From Rhodanobacter sp. T12-5 (lineage in GTDB: Bacteria; Pseudomonadota; Gammaproteobacteria; Xanthomonadales; Rhodanobacteraceae): a DNA stretch of 64,000 bases. The stretch spans positions 682,001 through 746,000 of the forward strand of contig NZ_NPKN01000001.1 in assembly GCF_008329435.1 (NCBI RefSeq). The letters are read 5' to 3'. The notes below the pieces were generated by a model that made no database searches, was not told the DNA's origin, and saw only the letters and a program-made list of their open reading frames with translations. A program made the position numbers and the translations under genes. Of the stretch, positions 23,331-32,461 are shown piece by piece. Each line of letters opens with the position of its first letter. Within the stretch, counting starts at the first letter, position 1.

Positions 23331-25046
23331 GTGAGCGAGCAAGCCATACCGCGCAAGGTGGGCCGCTATCGCATCGATGGCGTTCTCGGCGAGGGCACCA
23401 TGGCCGTCGTCTACGCCGGTTTCGACCCGGGCATCGAGCGCGAGGTGGCGATCAAATGCCTGCACCAGGAGGTCGCCGCCGACCCCGGCTACCGCCGCCG
23501 GTTTCTGGCTGAGGCGAGGGCAGCGGGCCATCTCACCCATCCTCATATCGTCACGATCTTCGATGCCGGGGAGGCCGACGATGGCCGCGCCTACATCGCC
23601 ATGGAGCGTCTGGCGGGCGAGACGCTGGCCAGCCGGGTCGCCCGCAAGGGGTTTCCGCCGCTGCCGGTGATCATCGAGCTGGCCGGCGAACTCGCCGCCG
23701 CACTCGACTACGCGCATGCCCATGGGGTCGTCCATCACGACATCAAGCCGGAGAACATCATGCTGGCCGACGGCTGGCAACACGCCAAGATCAACGACTT
23801 CGGCATCGCCGAATGTCGTGCGTCGCGGGACGACCCCAACGCCCCGCGCACGGAGATTGGAGGTACTCCGGCCTACATGGCGCCAGAGCATTTGCGCGGC
23901 GAGCCGACTGACGCGCGCAGCGATCTGTTTTCGCTGGGCGTGGTGCTGTACTGGCTGGTCGTCGGCAAGCTGCCATGGGCGGAAACCCATGGTGCACGAC
24001 GGATGCTTCTCGAACGCCAGCGATTGCCCCGGCCGCCGATCCAGCCACGCGATCCGTCCACGCCGTCGATCCTGGTCGACATCGTGCACACCTTGCTGGC
24101 GCCGGACGCTGCCACGCGCTATCAGCGCGGTGGCGAGGTCGTCGGCGATCTGCGAATGGCCCGTCGCGAGTACGAGCGCCTGCACGAAAAGCCGCTGGCC
24201 AACCGCATCATCTCGCTGCGACTGCGCTGGACCGGCGTGCTCGGTGCCGTCCTGAGCCTGACCCTGCTGCTCGGGCTGGCGGCCATCCACGCCAAGCAGA
24301 ACGCGGCAATCACCGGCCTGGCGCTGGATTTCGGCAGCTCGCTGGGGCGCATGGTCGCCAGCGAATCGGCCGAGGATCTGCTGCTCGGCGATCGCGCCGC
24401 GACGCGTGCGCTGGTCGAGGACATGGCACGCAATCAGCAGATCCATTATCTCGCCATCGCCGATCGCTACGGCGAAGTCATCGCCAGTACCCAACCGGAA
24501 CAAGTCGGCCACCGACTGCCTGCCTTGGTCGGGCCGCCGGCGCCGATGCAGGCCGGCGACGTCAAGAGCTATCGCGGCCACCTCGCCGACAGCGCAAACC
24601 AGGACGACATGCTGGTGTTCGACGTGCCGGTTCGTTATCAGGTGGCAACGGTGGGCGAGCTGCGCCTCGGGGTCAGCGATGCGCCGCTGCGCGCGGCCCG
24701 GAAAACCACGTTGTGGGTCATCGTTGCCGTGCTGCTGGCGACGCTCGCCGCGGTGGTCGGCGCGGCTTGGTGGATGTCGCGACGGCTGCTGGCCTTGCTC
24801 GACGTGCTCGGCAGCGCCCTGCTCAGGGTGGCGCGGGGCGACTTCCGTTACCGCATCCGGCTGGTTCGCCGGGATGAACTGGGCCGGCTTTTCGCCGTTT
24901 TCAATCTGATGAACAGCGCCCTGCAGAGCCGCCCCCGCCGTGCCAGACAAACCGCATCGGATGGCGCGGCCGATGATGTTGCACGACCCAGGCAAATCCT
25001 GTCCGTGCCGGTTCGTGACGACGATGCGCCGCCCGCGTCAGGCTGA
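23331..25046 (+). CDS. Serine/threonine protein kinase with periplasmic sensor-like domain
   Basis: 571 residues from a GTG start. The Hanks kinase domain covers about 12-280: the Gly loop GEGTMAVVYAG (20-30), K42, HHDIKPEN with catalytic D137 (His replaces the Arg of HRD), DFG at 156-158, and GTPAYMAPE. A membrane helix lies at about 301-320, then about 140 periplasmic residues (LGRMVASESAEDL, IADRYGEVIAS, VATVGELRLGVSD) that look like a single Cache-type sensor. A second helix at 461-482 and a HAMP-like segment at about 483-533 with RRDELGRLFAVFN follow. A cytoplasmic tail closes it. Confidence 0.9.
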   Translation: MSEQAIPRKVGRYRIDGVLGEGTMAVVYAGFDPGIEREVAIKCLHQEVAADPGYRRRFLAEARAAGHLTHPHIVTIFDAGEADDGRAYIAMERLAGETLASRVARKGFPPLPVIIELAGELAAALDYAHAHGVVHHDIKPENIMLADGWQHAKINDFGIAECRASRDDPNAPRTEIGGTPAYMAPEHLRGEPTDARSDLFSLGVVLYWLVVGKLPWAETHGARRMLLERQRLPRPPIQPRDPSTPSILVDIVHTLLAPDAATRYQRGGEVVGDLRMARREYERLHEKPLANRIISLRLRWTGVLGAVLSLTLLLGLAAIHAKQNAAITGLALDFGSSLGRMVASESAEDLLLGDRAATRALVEDMARNQQIHYLAIADRYGEVIASTQPEQVGHRLPALVGPPAPMQAGDVKSYRGHLADSANQDDMLVFDVPVRYQVATVGELRLGVSDAPLRAARKTTLWVIVAVLLATLAAVVGAAWWMSRRLLALLDVLGSALLRVARGDFRYRIRLVRRDELGRLFAVFNLMNSALQSRPRRARQTASDGAADDVARPRQILSVPVRDDDAPPASG

Positions 25047-25069
25047 TCCGACGCGCAGACACCTTGACG

Positions 25070-26035
25070 TCAGAACTGCTTGAGTCGGCGCTTGAGTTCG
25101 AGTGCGCGGGTCCGGTAGATGACGGCCGGCTCGTAGTTCGGGTCGATGGCCAGCACCCGATTCCACAGCGCGATGGCCGGGTCCAGCTGCTGGTCGCGGT
25201 ACAGCACGATCGCACGCTGATGGAATGAGGTCACCAGCTCGTTGCGCAGGGACACTGCATCGCTACCGCTCGGCTTCAACTGCGGTTCGATGACCAGCGC
25301 CTGGTCGAGGCGCGCCAGCGCCTGTTGCTTGTGCCCGTGGTCGAGCAGCGCCACGCTTTCCCGTTGCAGCCGTTGCGCTTTTGCCGCCGCTGCTTCCGCG
25401 CCTGACGCGGTGCTTTGCGGGATCGAGGGCGTCCCGTCGACCGTCGTCCCGGCGGCAGCCCCACGATCGCTGCCGTCGACACCGGGCCCGGTGGCGACCG
25501 TCGGCGCCGAAACGCCAGTGGCCGCCATGGGCAAGCGCACCGTCTCGCCCACCTGCAGCAGGGAGGGATCGGCCGAGTGGTTGTAGCGGGCCAGGATCAA
25601 AAACAGGCCGGCGTCACCCAGGTAACGCGCGGCCAGCGTGCTGTACGAGTCGCCCGCCTCCACCACATGGGCCTGCGACTCGCGGCCGAGGCGTTGTTCG
25701 GGATCGACGGTCAGCTGGCGCAGCATGGCCTCGGCGGATCGGTCGCGCGGATGCTGCGCCAGGTACCGACGCAGCGCCGTTTCGCCCGCCGCATAGTGCC
25801 CGTGCTGAAGCTCGTCGTTGACGATCGCCGCGAGCGACAGGTCAGCGGCAGGCGGTGCCGTCGTTCTTCGCGACGCAGCCGCTGGCGTGACTACCGCGCT
25901 GGGGCGGATCAGCCGCTCGCCGACTCGCTTGTTCACTTGCGCACAACCGCACACGATCAGCATGGCCAGCAGCGGCGCGATCCGGATCGATCGTTGCCAT
26001 CGCCGGTGGTTGATCCAGACTTGCCTTGATGCCAT
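25070..26035 (-). CDS. LysM/TPR-like lipoprotein
   Basis: 321 residues from the ATG at 26035 (GGAG eight bases upstream). A hydrophobic leader ends in LIVCGC, a plausible lipobox with the acylated Cys at 31. After an Ala/Thr-rich linker comes a helical pair (about 62-105). A LysM-like domain follows (HVVEAGDSYSTLAARYLGD ... LLQVGETVRLP). Then come a spacer and C-terminal TPR-like helices (ALARLDQALVIEP, DPAIALWNRVLAIDPNYEPAV). It is probably a periplasmic, peptidoglycan-binding partner of the signalling cluster. It is convergent with the kinase gene and follows the phosphatase gene. Confidence 0.78.
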   Translation of the reverse strand: MASRQVWINHRRWQRSIRIAPLLAMLIVCGCAQVNKRVGERLIRPSAVVTPAAASRRTTAPPAADLSLAAIVNDELQHGHYAAGETALRRYLAQHPRDRSAEAMLRQLTVDPEQRLGRESQAHVVEAGDSYSTLAARYLGDAGLFLILARYNHSADPSLLQVGETVRLPMAATGVSAPTVATGPGVDGSDRGAAAGTTVDGTPSIPQSTASGAEAAAAKAQRLQRESVALLDHGHKQQALARLDQALVIEPQLKPSGSDAVSLRNELVTSFHQRAIVLYRDQQLDPAIALWNRVLAIDPNYEPAVIYRTRALELKRRLKQF

Positions 26036-26060
26036 GCACTGTGCTCCGTCGGTCCTGCTG

Positions 26061-26903
26061 TCAGGCTGCCGCATCACGCCGCCCGCCAGCGAGGCCGCCG
26101 GATCTGGCCGGCCACAGCCGACGGCTGCATCGGGACAACCATTCATTCCAACCTACCCGAGCAAAGATCAACGCCACGTTGTCACCCGACTCGCCGCCGC
26201 GTTCCACCGCTTGTGCCAGCGCCTCGTGCAAGGAGTCATGCTGATCGCGGCGGCGCGTGAGCCGACCCAGTTCATGCGTCGACAGGGATTCCCAGACACC
26301 ATCGCTGCACAGGGCGAAAGTCTGGCCCGGACGCAGCATGGCGCCGCCGTGGTCCACCTGCGGGGGCTGCGATCCGCCCAGCCCCCGCAGCAACTTGTGC
26401 TGCGCCGGGTCGCTGGCCAGCTGGTCGGCGGCCAGTTCGCCGCGGCGAACCCTGAGCTGGCCCACGCTGTGATCCTCGGTGCAGTCCAGGCAGCGCCGCC
26501 CCTGGAAACGATACAAACGGCTGTCGCCCACGTGGGCCCAGTACGCGCGAGCACCCTTCATCAGCAAGGCCACCACGGTCGAATGCGGCTCGCCGCTGGC
26601 CAGGCCGCGGCCGCGCTCGCGCAGTTCGGCGTGGGCGTCCTGGCACAACGTCTCGAGAAACAGCGCTCCCGGCTGTTCGCGCCACAGGCCTTGTTCCCAC
26701 AGCCTGCGGACGACAGCGACGACGCCCGCGGAAGCCAGCTCGCCGGCCCCGTCGCCACCCATGCCGTCGGCCAGCACCAGCAGTCGCGCGTCCTGCTCGG
26801 GGTCGTGCAGGCAGATCAGATCGTCCTGCTGCGTCGGGCGGCCGCCGCGCGCACGCCCGGCGGCGACCAGCGGCAACGTGCAGGTGTCGATATGCTTGTC
26901 CAT
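26061..26903 (-). CDS. PP2C-type serine/threonine phosphatase
   Basis: 280 residues from the ATG at 26903. The PPM/PP2C metal-site motifs are in order: RPTQQDDLICL (N-terminal Asp pair), VLADGMGGDGAGELAS, HVGDSRLYRF, CSDGVWESL and GGESGDNVALI. It should reverse phosphorylation by the kinase at 23331. It is followed 25 bases later by the lipoprotein gene on the same strand. A longer reading to 27029 is possible but would overlap the cyclodeaminase gene and adds atypical residues. Confidence 0.9.
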   Translation of the reverse strand: MDKHIDTCTLPLVAAGRARGGRPTQQDDLICLHDPEQDARLLVLADGMGGDGAGELASAGVVAVVRRLWEQGLWREQPGALFLETLCQDAHAELRERGRGLASGEPHSTVVALLMKGARAYWAHVGDSRLYRFQGRRCLDCTEDHSVGQLRVRRGELAADQLASDPAQHKLLRGLGGSQPPQVDHGGAMLRPGQTFALCSDGVWESLSTHELGRLTRRRDQHDSLHEALAQAVERGGESGDNVALIFARVGWNEWLSRCSRRLWPARSGGLAGGRRDAAA

Positions 26904-26998
26904 CGTCAGCCAGCCCCCGATATGGCGCCCGCGTTGCGGAGACGGGCCTGCATGGTTTGTCGCGGAGTATAGCCTTGGCAGCCATTTCCCCACGGCAT

Positions 26999-27940
26999 TT
27001 ACAGCCTGCTGTAGAGCACCCATGCGCATGCCAGATCCTGCACCACGTGGCCAAGCGATTTGTAAACCGTGATGTCGGCATCGGATCGCCGGCCCGCGAT
27101 GCTGCCTGCCAGGACTTGGCCGATCTCCGCAACGACATGGTCGTCGTCGATCGCACCGGCTTCTTTCGCTCTCAGAAATTCGGCGCCCTGGCGCAGCACG
27201 TTTTCACGGCTGTCGGCGATAAAGCGCGATCGGGCGACGAGATCCGTGTCGACCTCGGCGGGTCCGGCCACACTGGAACCGACAAGGTTGACGTGCGTGC
27301 CCGGGCGCACCCAGGCTCCTTTCAGGACCGGCTCGCGGGCGCTGGTGACGGTACAGATGATGTCGGCATCGCTCACCAGGTCTTCCACCTCGGCTGCGCT
27401 GCCGAAAGGCACGCCAAGCTCGGCGCTCATGCGCTGGCAGAATGCCTCCGCGCGTTTCATGTCGCGTCCCCACACCCGCACGGATTGAATGTTGCGTACT
27501 CTCAGCAGCGCCCTTGCGTGGGTTGCCGCCTGCTCGCCATAACCCAGAATCGCCAGATGGCGAGCGTCCGGACGTGCGAGGGCGTCCGTGGCGACAGCGC
27601 TCGCCGCGGCAGTGCGGATGGCCGTGACCTCGCCTGCATGGACCACGCAGACAGGCTCTCCGGTTTCAGGTTCGAACAGGACTATCAGTCCCTGATGGGA
27701 CTGCCGGCCGTGGGCGAAGTTCTCCGGATAGATGCTGATCAGCTTTGCCCCGAAGGGTGCGCTTTCGCCCAGGGCACCAGGCATGATTCCAAACAAGTGC
27801 CCTTGAGCCAGCGGAATGATCGACCGCGGGAGCTGGCGCGTCTCGCCATCGGAAAGAGCGACCATCGCCTGCCTGATGATCGGGATGCATGCGTCGTAGG
27901 TCAGGCGCCCTGCCACCTCTTCGCGTTCGATCACTCTCAT
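26999..27940 (-). CDS. Ornithine cyclodeaminase/mu-crystallin family protein
   Basis: 313 residues. The fold is that of OCD/mu-crystallin and alanine dehydrogenase-like enzymes. It has FGAKLISIYPEN, the substrate-side segment VVHAGEVTAIRTAAASAVAT, the NAD(P)-binding turn LAILGYGEQAATHARAL (about 127-143), and DADIICTVTSAREPVL. The reaction could be ornithine cyclodeamination or reduction of a cyclic imine or keto acid; sequence alone does not decide. It stands between the phosphatase and the YeiH-type gene. Confidence 0.87.
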   Translation of the reverse strand: MRVIEREEVAGRLTYDACIPIIRQAMVALSDGETRQLPRSIIPLAQGHLFGIMPGALGESAPFGAKLISIYPENFAHGRQSHQGLIVLFEPETGEPVCVVHAGEVTAIRTAAASAVATDALARPDARHLAILGYGEQAATHARALLRVRNIQSVRVWGRDMKRAEAFCQRMSAELGVPFGSAAEVEDLVSDADIICTVTSAREPVLKGAWVRPGTHVNLVGSSVAGPAEVDTDLVARSRFIADSRENVLRQGAEFLRAKEAGAIDDDHVVAEIGQVLAGSIAGRRSDADITVYKSLGHVVQDLACAWVLYSRL

Positions 27941-28077
27941 CGCGCAACCGCCCTCTTTCCCGGTCCGTCACTGGCTGCAGTATCGCGCGCCCAGGCATTT
28001 CCACCTGCCTTCGACGCACATGATCTTGCGCGTTCGCTGGCTGCCGGACAACTCGCGCGGCGAGGGTGGGCGGAGCG

Positions 28078-29115
28078 TCACAGTTGCCCGATCACCCACT
28101 GCACCAGCAGGCTGCTCACCGCCACGGCGATCCACACGCCCAGCCCGAGCAGGATCGGCCGTGCGCCGCTGGAGATCATCTTGCGCAGATCGGCGGACAG
28201 GCCGATGGCGGTGAGCGCGACGATGATCATGAACTCCGCCAGCAGGTGAATGGACGGCTGGATGGCCACCGGGATCAGCCCCGCGGTGCCGACGGCCGAG
28301 GCGACCAGGAACCACAGGATGAACCACGGAAAGATGCTGGCGAGGCTGAAATGGCCGGCGCTGCCGGCTTCGGCATGCCTGCGCTTTTCGCGCGCGGCGA
28401 CGACGAAAGCGAGCACCAGGCAGACCGGGATGATCAGCGTGGCGCGGGTCAGCTTGACGATGGTGGCGTAGTCGCCGGCAGCGTGGCTGTAGCTGTAGCC
28501 GGCGGCGACAACGGACGAGGTGTCGTTGATCGCGGTGCCGGCCCAAAGGCCGAAGCCGAGGTCGCTCATGTGCATCAGGTGGCCGAGCAGCGGGAACAAC
28601 AGTACCGCGATCAGGTTGAACAGGAAGATGGTGGAGATCGCGAACGCGGTATCGTGGTCGTCCGGACGGATGATCGGGGTCACCGCGGCGATCGCCGAAC
28701 CGCCGCAGATCGCGGTGCCCACACCGATCAGGATCTTCAGCTTGTCGTGCACGCCGAGCCAGCGGCCCAGCAGCCACGCGGCGAGGAAAGCCACGGTCAT
28801 CGTCACCAGGGTCACCGACAGCGATTCCAGGCCGGTCTTCGCCACCTGATCGAGGCTGAGCCCGAAGCCCAGCGCGATGATCGACCACTGCAGCACCTTC
28901 TTGCCGGTGAAGGCGATGCCAGGGGTGTAGCGCACGCCCGGCGACAGCAGGTTGCGCACCAGGATGCCCAGCACGATGCCGATCACCGGTCCGCCGATCA
29001 GCGGCGCCCAGCGTCCGAGCAAGAGGGCGAGCAGGCCGATGGCAATCGCCAGCAGCAGGCCGGGGGCACGTTGTCGAAGAAGCGATGGAGTGTCGATGGA
29101 GGGGGCTGCATTCAT
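28078..29115 (-). CDS. YeiH-family putative sulfate/sulfite exporter
   Basis: 345 residues with about ten membrane helices. The family segments VLQWSIIALGFGLSLDQV, GVGTAICGGSAIAAVTP and AGTAINDTSSVVAAGYSYS are present. The ATG at 29115 has CCGGAG upstream; the frame runs further but not in a family-like way. It is divergent from a LysR gene at 29217, as YeiH is with YeiE in enterobacteria. The substrate is inferred from the family name and is not certain. Confidence 0.88.
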   Translation of the reverse strand: MNAAPSIDTPSLLRQRAPGLLLAIAIGLLALLLGRWAPLIGGPVIGIVLGILVRNLLSPGVRYTPGIAFTGKKVLQWSIIALGFGLSLDQVAKTGLESLSVTLVTMTVAFLAAWLLGRWLGVHDKLKILIGVGTAICGGSAIAAVTPIIRPDDHDTAFAISTIFLFNLIAVLLFPLLGHLMHMSDLGFGLWAGTAINDTSSVVAAGYSYSHAAGDYATIVKLTRATLIIPVCLVLAFVVAAREKRRHAEAGSAGHFSLASIFPWFILWFLVASAVGTAGLIPVAIQPSIHLLAEFMIIVALTAIGLSADLRKMISSGARPILLGLGVWIAVAVSSLLVQWVIGQL

Positions 29116-29189
29116 GACGTGGGCTCCGGTAATCACGCCATTGTGCGCTCGCCCATCAATCAGGAAAATTTGAAATATGTGATTGGATG

Positions 29190-29206
29190 TATAAGTCGAA
29201 CTGATA
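29190..29206. promoter_or_regulatory. Candidate LysR box (TATAAGT-CGA-ACTGATA)
   Basis: An inverted repeat with one mismatch in seven pairs, holding a T-N11-A core at 29192-29204. It ends 10 bases before the lysR start codon and lies 75 bases from the yeiH-type start, in an AT-rich stretch that is otherwise the only low-GC segment of the gap. Confidence 0.45.
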
Positions 29207-29216
29207 AGATCGGCCA

Positions 29217-30110
29217 ATGATCAATATCAGCCCGCGCCAGCTGGAGGTCTTCGTGCAGATCGCGCTGCACGGCAGCGTGCGTGCCGCCGCCGAGCGCCTG
29301 CACCTGACCCAGCCGGCGGCCAGCATGGCGCTGGCGGAGATGGAACGGCAGCTGGATGCTCCGGTATTCGCGCGCGAACGCGGCCGGTTGCGACTGAATG
29401 CGCGCGGCCGCGAGCTGCTGCCGCTGGCGCAGGAACTGCTGGAGCGACATGCCGAATTCGGCCGCCGCGGCCGCGAGGACGGCGCGGCGCTGAGCGGCGA
29501 GTTGCGCATCGGTGCCAGCAACACGGTCGGCAATTACCGCGTCGGCGAGCTTCTCGGCACCTTTGTGCGCGTGCATCCACAGGTGGCGATCCGCCTGCGC
29601 GTGGCAAACACCGAGGCGATCGCCGCCGGCATGCTCGATCACAGCCTCGACATCGGCTGCGTCGAGGGGCCGGTGGCGCATCCGCTGCTGGAAGTGCACC
29701 CGTGGCGCGACGATCTGCTGGTGGTCTGCGCGCCGCCGGAACATCCGCTGGCGCGCAAGCGCAGCCTCAGGCCAGCCGATTTCGCGGGCGCGCGCTGGGT
29801 GTTGCGTGAGCCCGGCTCGGCCACGCGCGCCACCAGCGAGCGCGTGCTGGCGCAGTTGCCACCGGGCGAAACCGTGTTGGAACTGGATCAGATCGAGGCG
29901 ATCAAGCAGGCCGTGGTGGCCGGCCTCGGCATCGCCTGCCTGCCCGCGGTGGCCGTGACCGACGCGCTGGCGACGGGGCGGTTGAAGGCACTGAAAACCC
30001 CGTTCCTCGACCTGCGCCGCAAGCTTTCGCTGCTGCTGCACCGGCAGAAATATCGCGGCGCGTTGCTGGATGCGTTTCTCGAAAGCACCGGTGTCGATGG
30101 GGTGGGGTGA
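29217..30110 (+). CDS. LysR-family regulator, YeiE-like
   Basis: 297 residues. The helix-turn-helix SPRQLEVFVQIALHGSVRAA and AAERLHLTQPAASMALAEME is followed by a CysB-type effector domain from about residue 90 (GELRIGASNTVGNYRVGELL). The gene is divergent from the YeiH-type exporter, which it probably controls. Its ligand is unknown; YeiE responds to sulfite in enterobacteria, and that may or may not hold here. Confidence 0.92.
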   Translation: MINISPRQLEVFVQIALHGSVRAAAERLHLTQPAASMALAEMERQLDAPVFARERGRLRLNARGRELLPLAQELLERHAEFGRRGREDGAALSGELRIGASNTVGNYRVGELLGTFVRVHPQVAIRLRVANTEAIAAGMLDHSLDIGCVEGPVAHPLLEVHPWRDDLLVVCAPPEHPLARKRSLRPADFAGARWVLREPGSATRATSERVLAQLPPGETVLELDQIEAIKQAVVAGLGIACLPAVAVTDALATGRLKALKTPFLDLRRKLSLLLHRQKYRGALLDAFLESTGVDGVG

Positions 30111-30154
30111 GACATTCGATTCGGAGGCGTTACATGCTTCTGCGTCGCTTCAGT

Positions 30155-30396
30155 CCGTTCTCCCTGAACGTAGCGAAGCGAAGTCGAAGGGCCGCCAATC
30201 CCCGGAAGTCATCGCATAACCGCCCCCCCCCCCAAGCCGTCATTCCGCGAATGCTGGAATCGACCTGGTCGTTTTTCGAAAAATCAAAAAAGGATGATCA
30301 AAGCGTTCCCGCTTTTGGGGAAATGACGTCACGAGAGCTTCGGGCTTTCGGGCAAGACGCCCTTCGACTTCGCTTCGCTACGCTCAGGGAGAACGG
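30155..30396. repeat. MITE-like element with 38-base terminal inverted repeats
   Basis: The left arm 30155-30192 and right arm 30359-30396 match as inverted repeats at 37 of 38 bases (CCGTTCTCCCTGA ... GTCGAAGGGC). The interior of about 170 bases is non-coding, with a C-run, AT-rich patches and TCATTCCGCGAATGCTGGAA. A shorter relative lies at 43803-43887. No gene was seen between 30111 and 30439. Confidence 0.7.
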
Positions 30397-30439
30397 AGAG
30401 TGGGCGATCGTTGGATGCGTAGGGCCTGCGGCGAGCGAG

Positions 30440-32182
30440 CTACCTCGCCGAATTGCCCAGGACTTCGTTCAACATCGCCTCGGCCTGCTCGTGCGTATGC
30501 GCGCGCAGGATGCGCGAAGCGTGGCGGCGCAAGTGGGCGTAATCGAGTGTGGCGAGGCGGTCGCGAACCTGCAGGATCTGGGTGGGATGCATGCTGAATT
30601 CGTTGAGGCCCAGCATCAGCAGCAGGGCGGTGAAGTTCACGTCGCCGGCAATTTCGCCGCACAGGCTTACCGGCTTCTTCGCGCGGCGTCCGGCGCTGAT
30701 CACGTGCGACAGCAGCCGCAGCAGGGCCGGTTGCAGCGGGTTGTAGATGTTTTCCAGTGCGTCGTTGCCACGGTCGGCGGCGAGCACGTACTGGGCCAGG
30801 TCGTTGGTGCCGATCGCCAGGAAGTCGGCGTGTTCGAGCAGCGCGCGCACGTTGATCGCAGCGGCCGGCACTTCGATCATCGCGCCCAGCGGCAGCTTCT
30901 CGGGCAGATCGATGTTCTCGCGTTTCAGATCCTGGCGGGCCAGCTTGAACAGCGTGCGCACTGCAATCAATTCGTCCGGCTGGGTCACCATCGGCACCAG
31001 CACACGCACCGGGCCGTAGCAGGCGGCGCGCAGGATCGCGCGAATCTGGGTGGTGAACACCGCCGGATAGCGCAGCGACAGCCGTACGCCGCGCACACCG
31101 AGCGCCGGGTTGTCCTCCCCGCGCATGGTCAACCCCGCCGCATCGGCCTTGTCGGCACCCAGGTCCAGCGTGCGGATGGTCACCGGCAATCCGCCCATGC
31201 CCATCACCAGGTCGCGATAGGCGATGAACTGCTCGTCTTCCGATGGCAGTGCCTTGTGCTTGAGAAAGAGAAACTCGGTGCGATAGAGGCCCACGCCATC
31301 GGCACCGCGGGCGCGCGCCATCACCACGTCGGCCGGAGTCTCGGCATTGGCGAGGAGGGCAATGTCGATGCCATCGCGAGTGCGCGTGGGCGCGTTGGCC
31401 AGTTTGGCCAGGCGCCGCCCCTCGATCGCCGCCTCGCGTTGCCAGCCGCGGTAACGCGCCAGATCCTGCGCGGTCGGATGCACCACCGCCTCGCCCTTCT
31501 CGGCGTCGAGCAGGATCAGGTCGTCGTCGTGGATGTTCGACAACGCATCGCGGGTGCCGACCAGCATCGGCAGGCCGAGGCTGCGCGCCAGGATCGCGCT
31601 GTGCGAATACGCGCTGCCGGAGCTGGCAACCACGCCGAGCAGGCCGTTGCCGGCCAGCTGCGCCATGTCGCCCGGCGCGATGTTGTCGGCGATCAGGATC
31701 TCGCCGACGCGCGCGGCCAGCTTGCGCTCCTCCGGGCTGGTCTGCCGCTGCAGCGCGGAGATCACCCGGTTGATCACCTGCTCGACGTCTTCCTTGCGGC
31801 TGCGCAGGTACGGGTCGTCCATGGCCTCGAACACCGCGGACAGGCGGTCGCGCTGCTTCTTCAGCGCGGCGCCGGGACGGTAGTGGCCGATGCGCACCAG
31901 GTCGTCCAGGCCGCGCAACAGTTCGGCGTCGTCCAGCAACAGGCTGTGCGCATCGATGAATTCGTTGACCTCGCGTGCCAGCGCGCCATGCAGCTTGCCG
32001 CGCAACTCGCGCAGTTCCTGCCGCGCGGTGTCCAGCGCACGATGCAACAACAGCAACTGGTCCTCGACTTCGTCGTCGGCCAGCGGCCGGGTGTCGACGG
32101 CATAGCGGCTGGGCTGCACCAGCCGCGCGCGACCCAGTGCCATGCCGCGGGCGGCGATGGTGCCGGCGAGGAGGTGTCTCAT
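30440..32182 (-). CDS. ptsI: Phosphoenolpyruvate-protein phosphotransferase (enzyme I)
   Basis: 580 residues, the usual enzyme I length, without the GAF domain of the nitrogen-type PtsP. The phosphorylated histidine is in GSAYSHSAILARSLGLP. The PEP-barrel signature ends with GTNDLAQYVLAADRG and the active-site Cys in VSLCGEIAGD. The ATG at 32182 follows the HPr stop by one base and has GAGGGAG upstream. It phosphorylates HPr from PEP. No sugar EIIB or EIIC gene is in the window, so the chain may be regulatory. Confidence 0.96.
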   Translation of the reverse strand: MRHLLAGTIAARGMALGRARLVQPSRYAVDTRPLADDEVEDQLLLLHRALDTARQELRELRGKLHGALAREVNEFIDAHSLLLDDAELLRGLDDLVRIGHYRPGAALKKQRDRLSAVFEAMDDPYLRSRKEDVEQVINRVISALQRQTSPEERKLAARVGEILIADNIAPGDMAQLAGNGLLGVVASSGSAYSHSAILARSLGLPMLVGTRDALSNIHDDDLILLDAEKGEAVVHPTAQDLARYRGWQREAAIEGRRLAKLANAPTRTRDGIDIALLANAETPADVVMARARGADGVGLYRTEFLFLKHKALPSEDEQFIAYRDLVMGMGGLPVTIRTLDLGADKADAAGLTMRGEDNPALGVRGVRLSLRYPAVFTTQIRAILRAACYGPVRVLVPMVTQPDELIAVRTLFKLARQDLKRENIDLPEKLPLGAMIEVPAAAINVRALLEHADFLAIGTNDLAQYVLAADRGNDALENIYNPLQPALLRLLSHVISAGRRAKKPVSLCGEIAGDVNFTALLLMLGLNEFSMHPTQILQVRDRLATLDYAHLRRHASRILRAHTHEQAEAMLNEVLGNSAR

Positions 32183-32183
32183 C

Positions 32184-32453
32184 TCATGCTCCCTCGTCGA
32201 ACTTGCGTTCGAACAGCGCGGCCACCGCGGCCAGCGCATCGTCCTCGTCGGGGCCGTCGGCCCGGATGATCAGCGGGCTGCCGAGGCCGGCGGCCAGCAT
32301 CATCACGCCCATGATGCTTTGCGCATTGACTTCGCGGCCCTTGCTGACCAGCCATACGGTGGATTTGAAGCCCTGTACCAGTTGCACCAGCTTGGCCGAG
32401 GCGCGGGCGTGAAGGCCGAGGCGGTTGGTGATGACGATTTCCTGCTCACGCAT
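32184..32453 (-). CDS. ptsH: Phosphocarrier protein HPr
   Basis: 89 residues. The enzyme I site is His in NRLGLHARASA. The HPr-kinase site is the serine in REVNAQSIMGVMML, so both phosphorylation routes (enzyme I and HprK, both encoded here) are possible. It lies between the EIIA and enzyme I genes with gaps of 8 bases and 1 base. Confidence 0.96.
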   Translation of the reverse strand: MREQEIVITNRLGLHARASAKLVQLVQGFKSTVWLVSKGREVNAQSIMGVMMLAAGLGSPLIIRADGPDEDDALAAVAALFERKFDEGA

Positions 32454-32461
32454 AATTGATA

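Noticed and set aside
23106..24995. 629-codon minus-strand frame opposite the kinase gene
   Set aside because: It is a shadow frame; the kinase motifs on the plus strand are intact.
22784..26903. Type VI secretion locus
   Set aside because: The kinase, phosphatase and FHA genes suggested it, but no structural or effector T6SS genes are present within the window.
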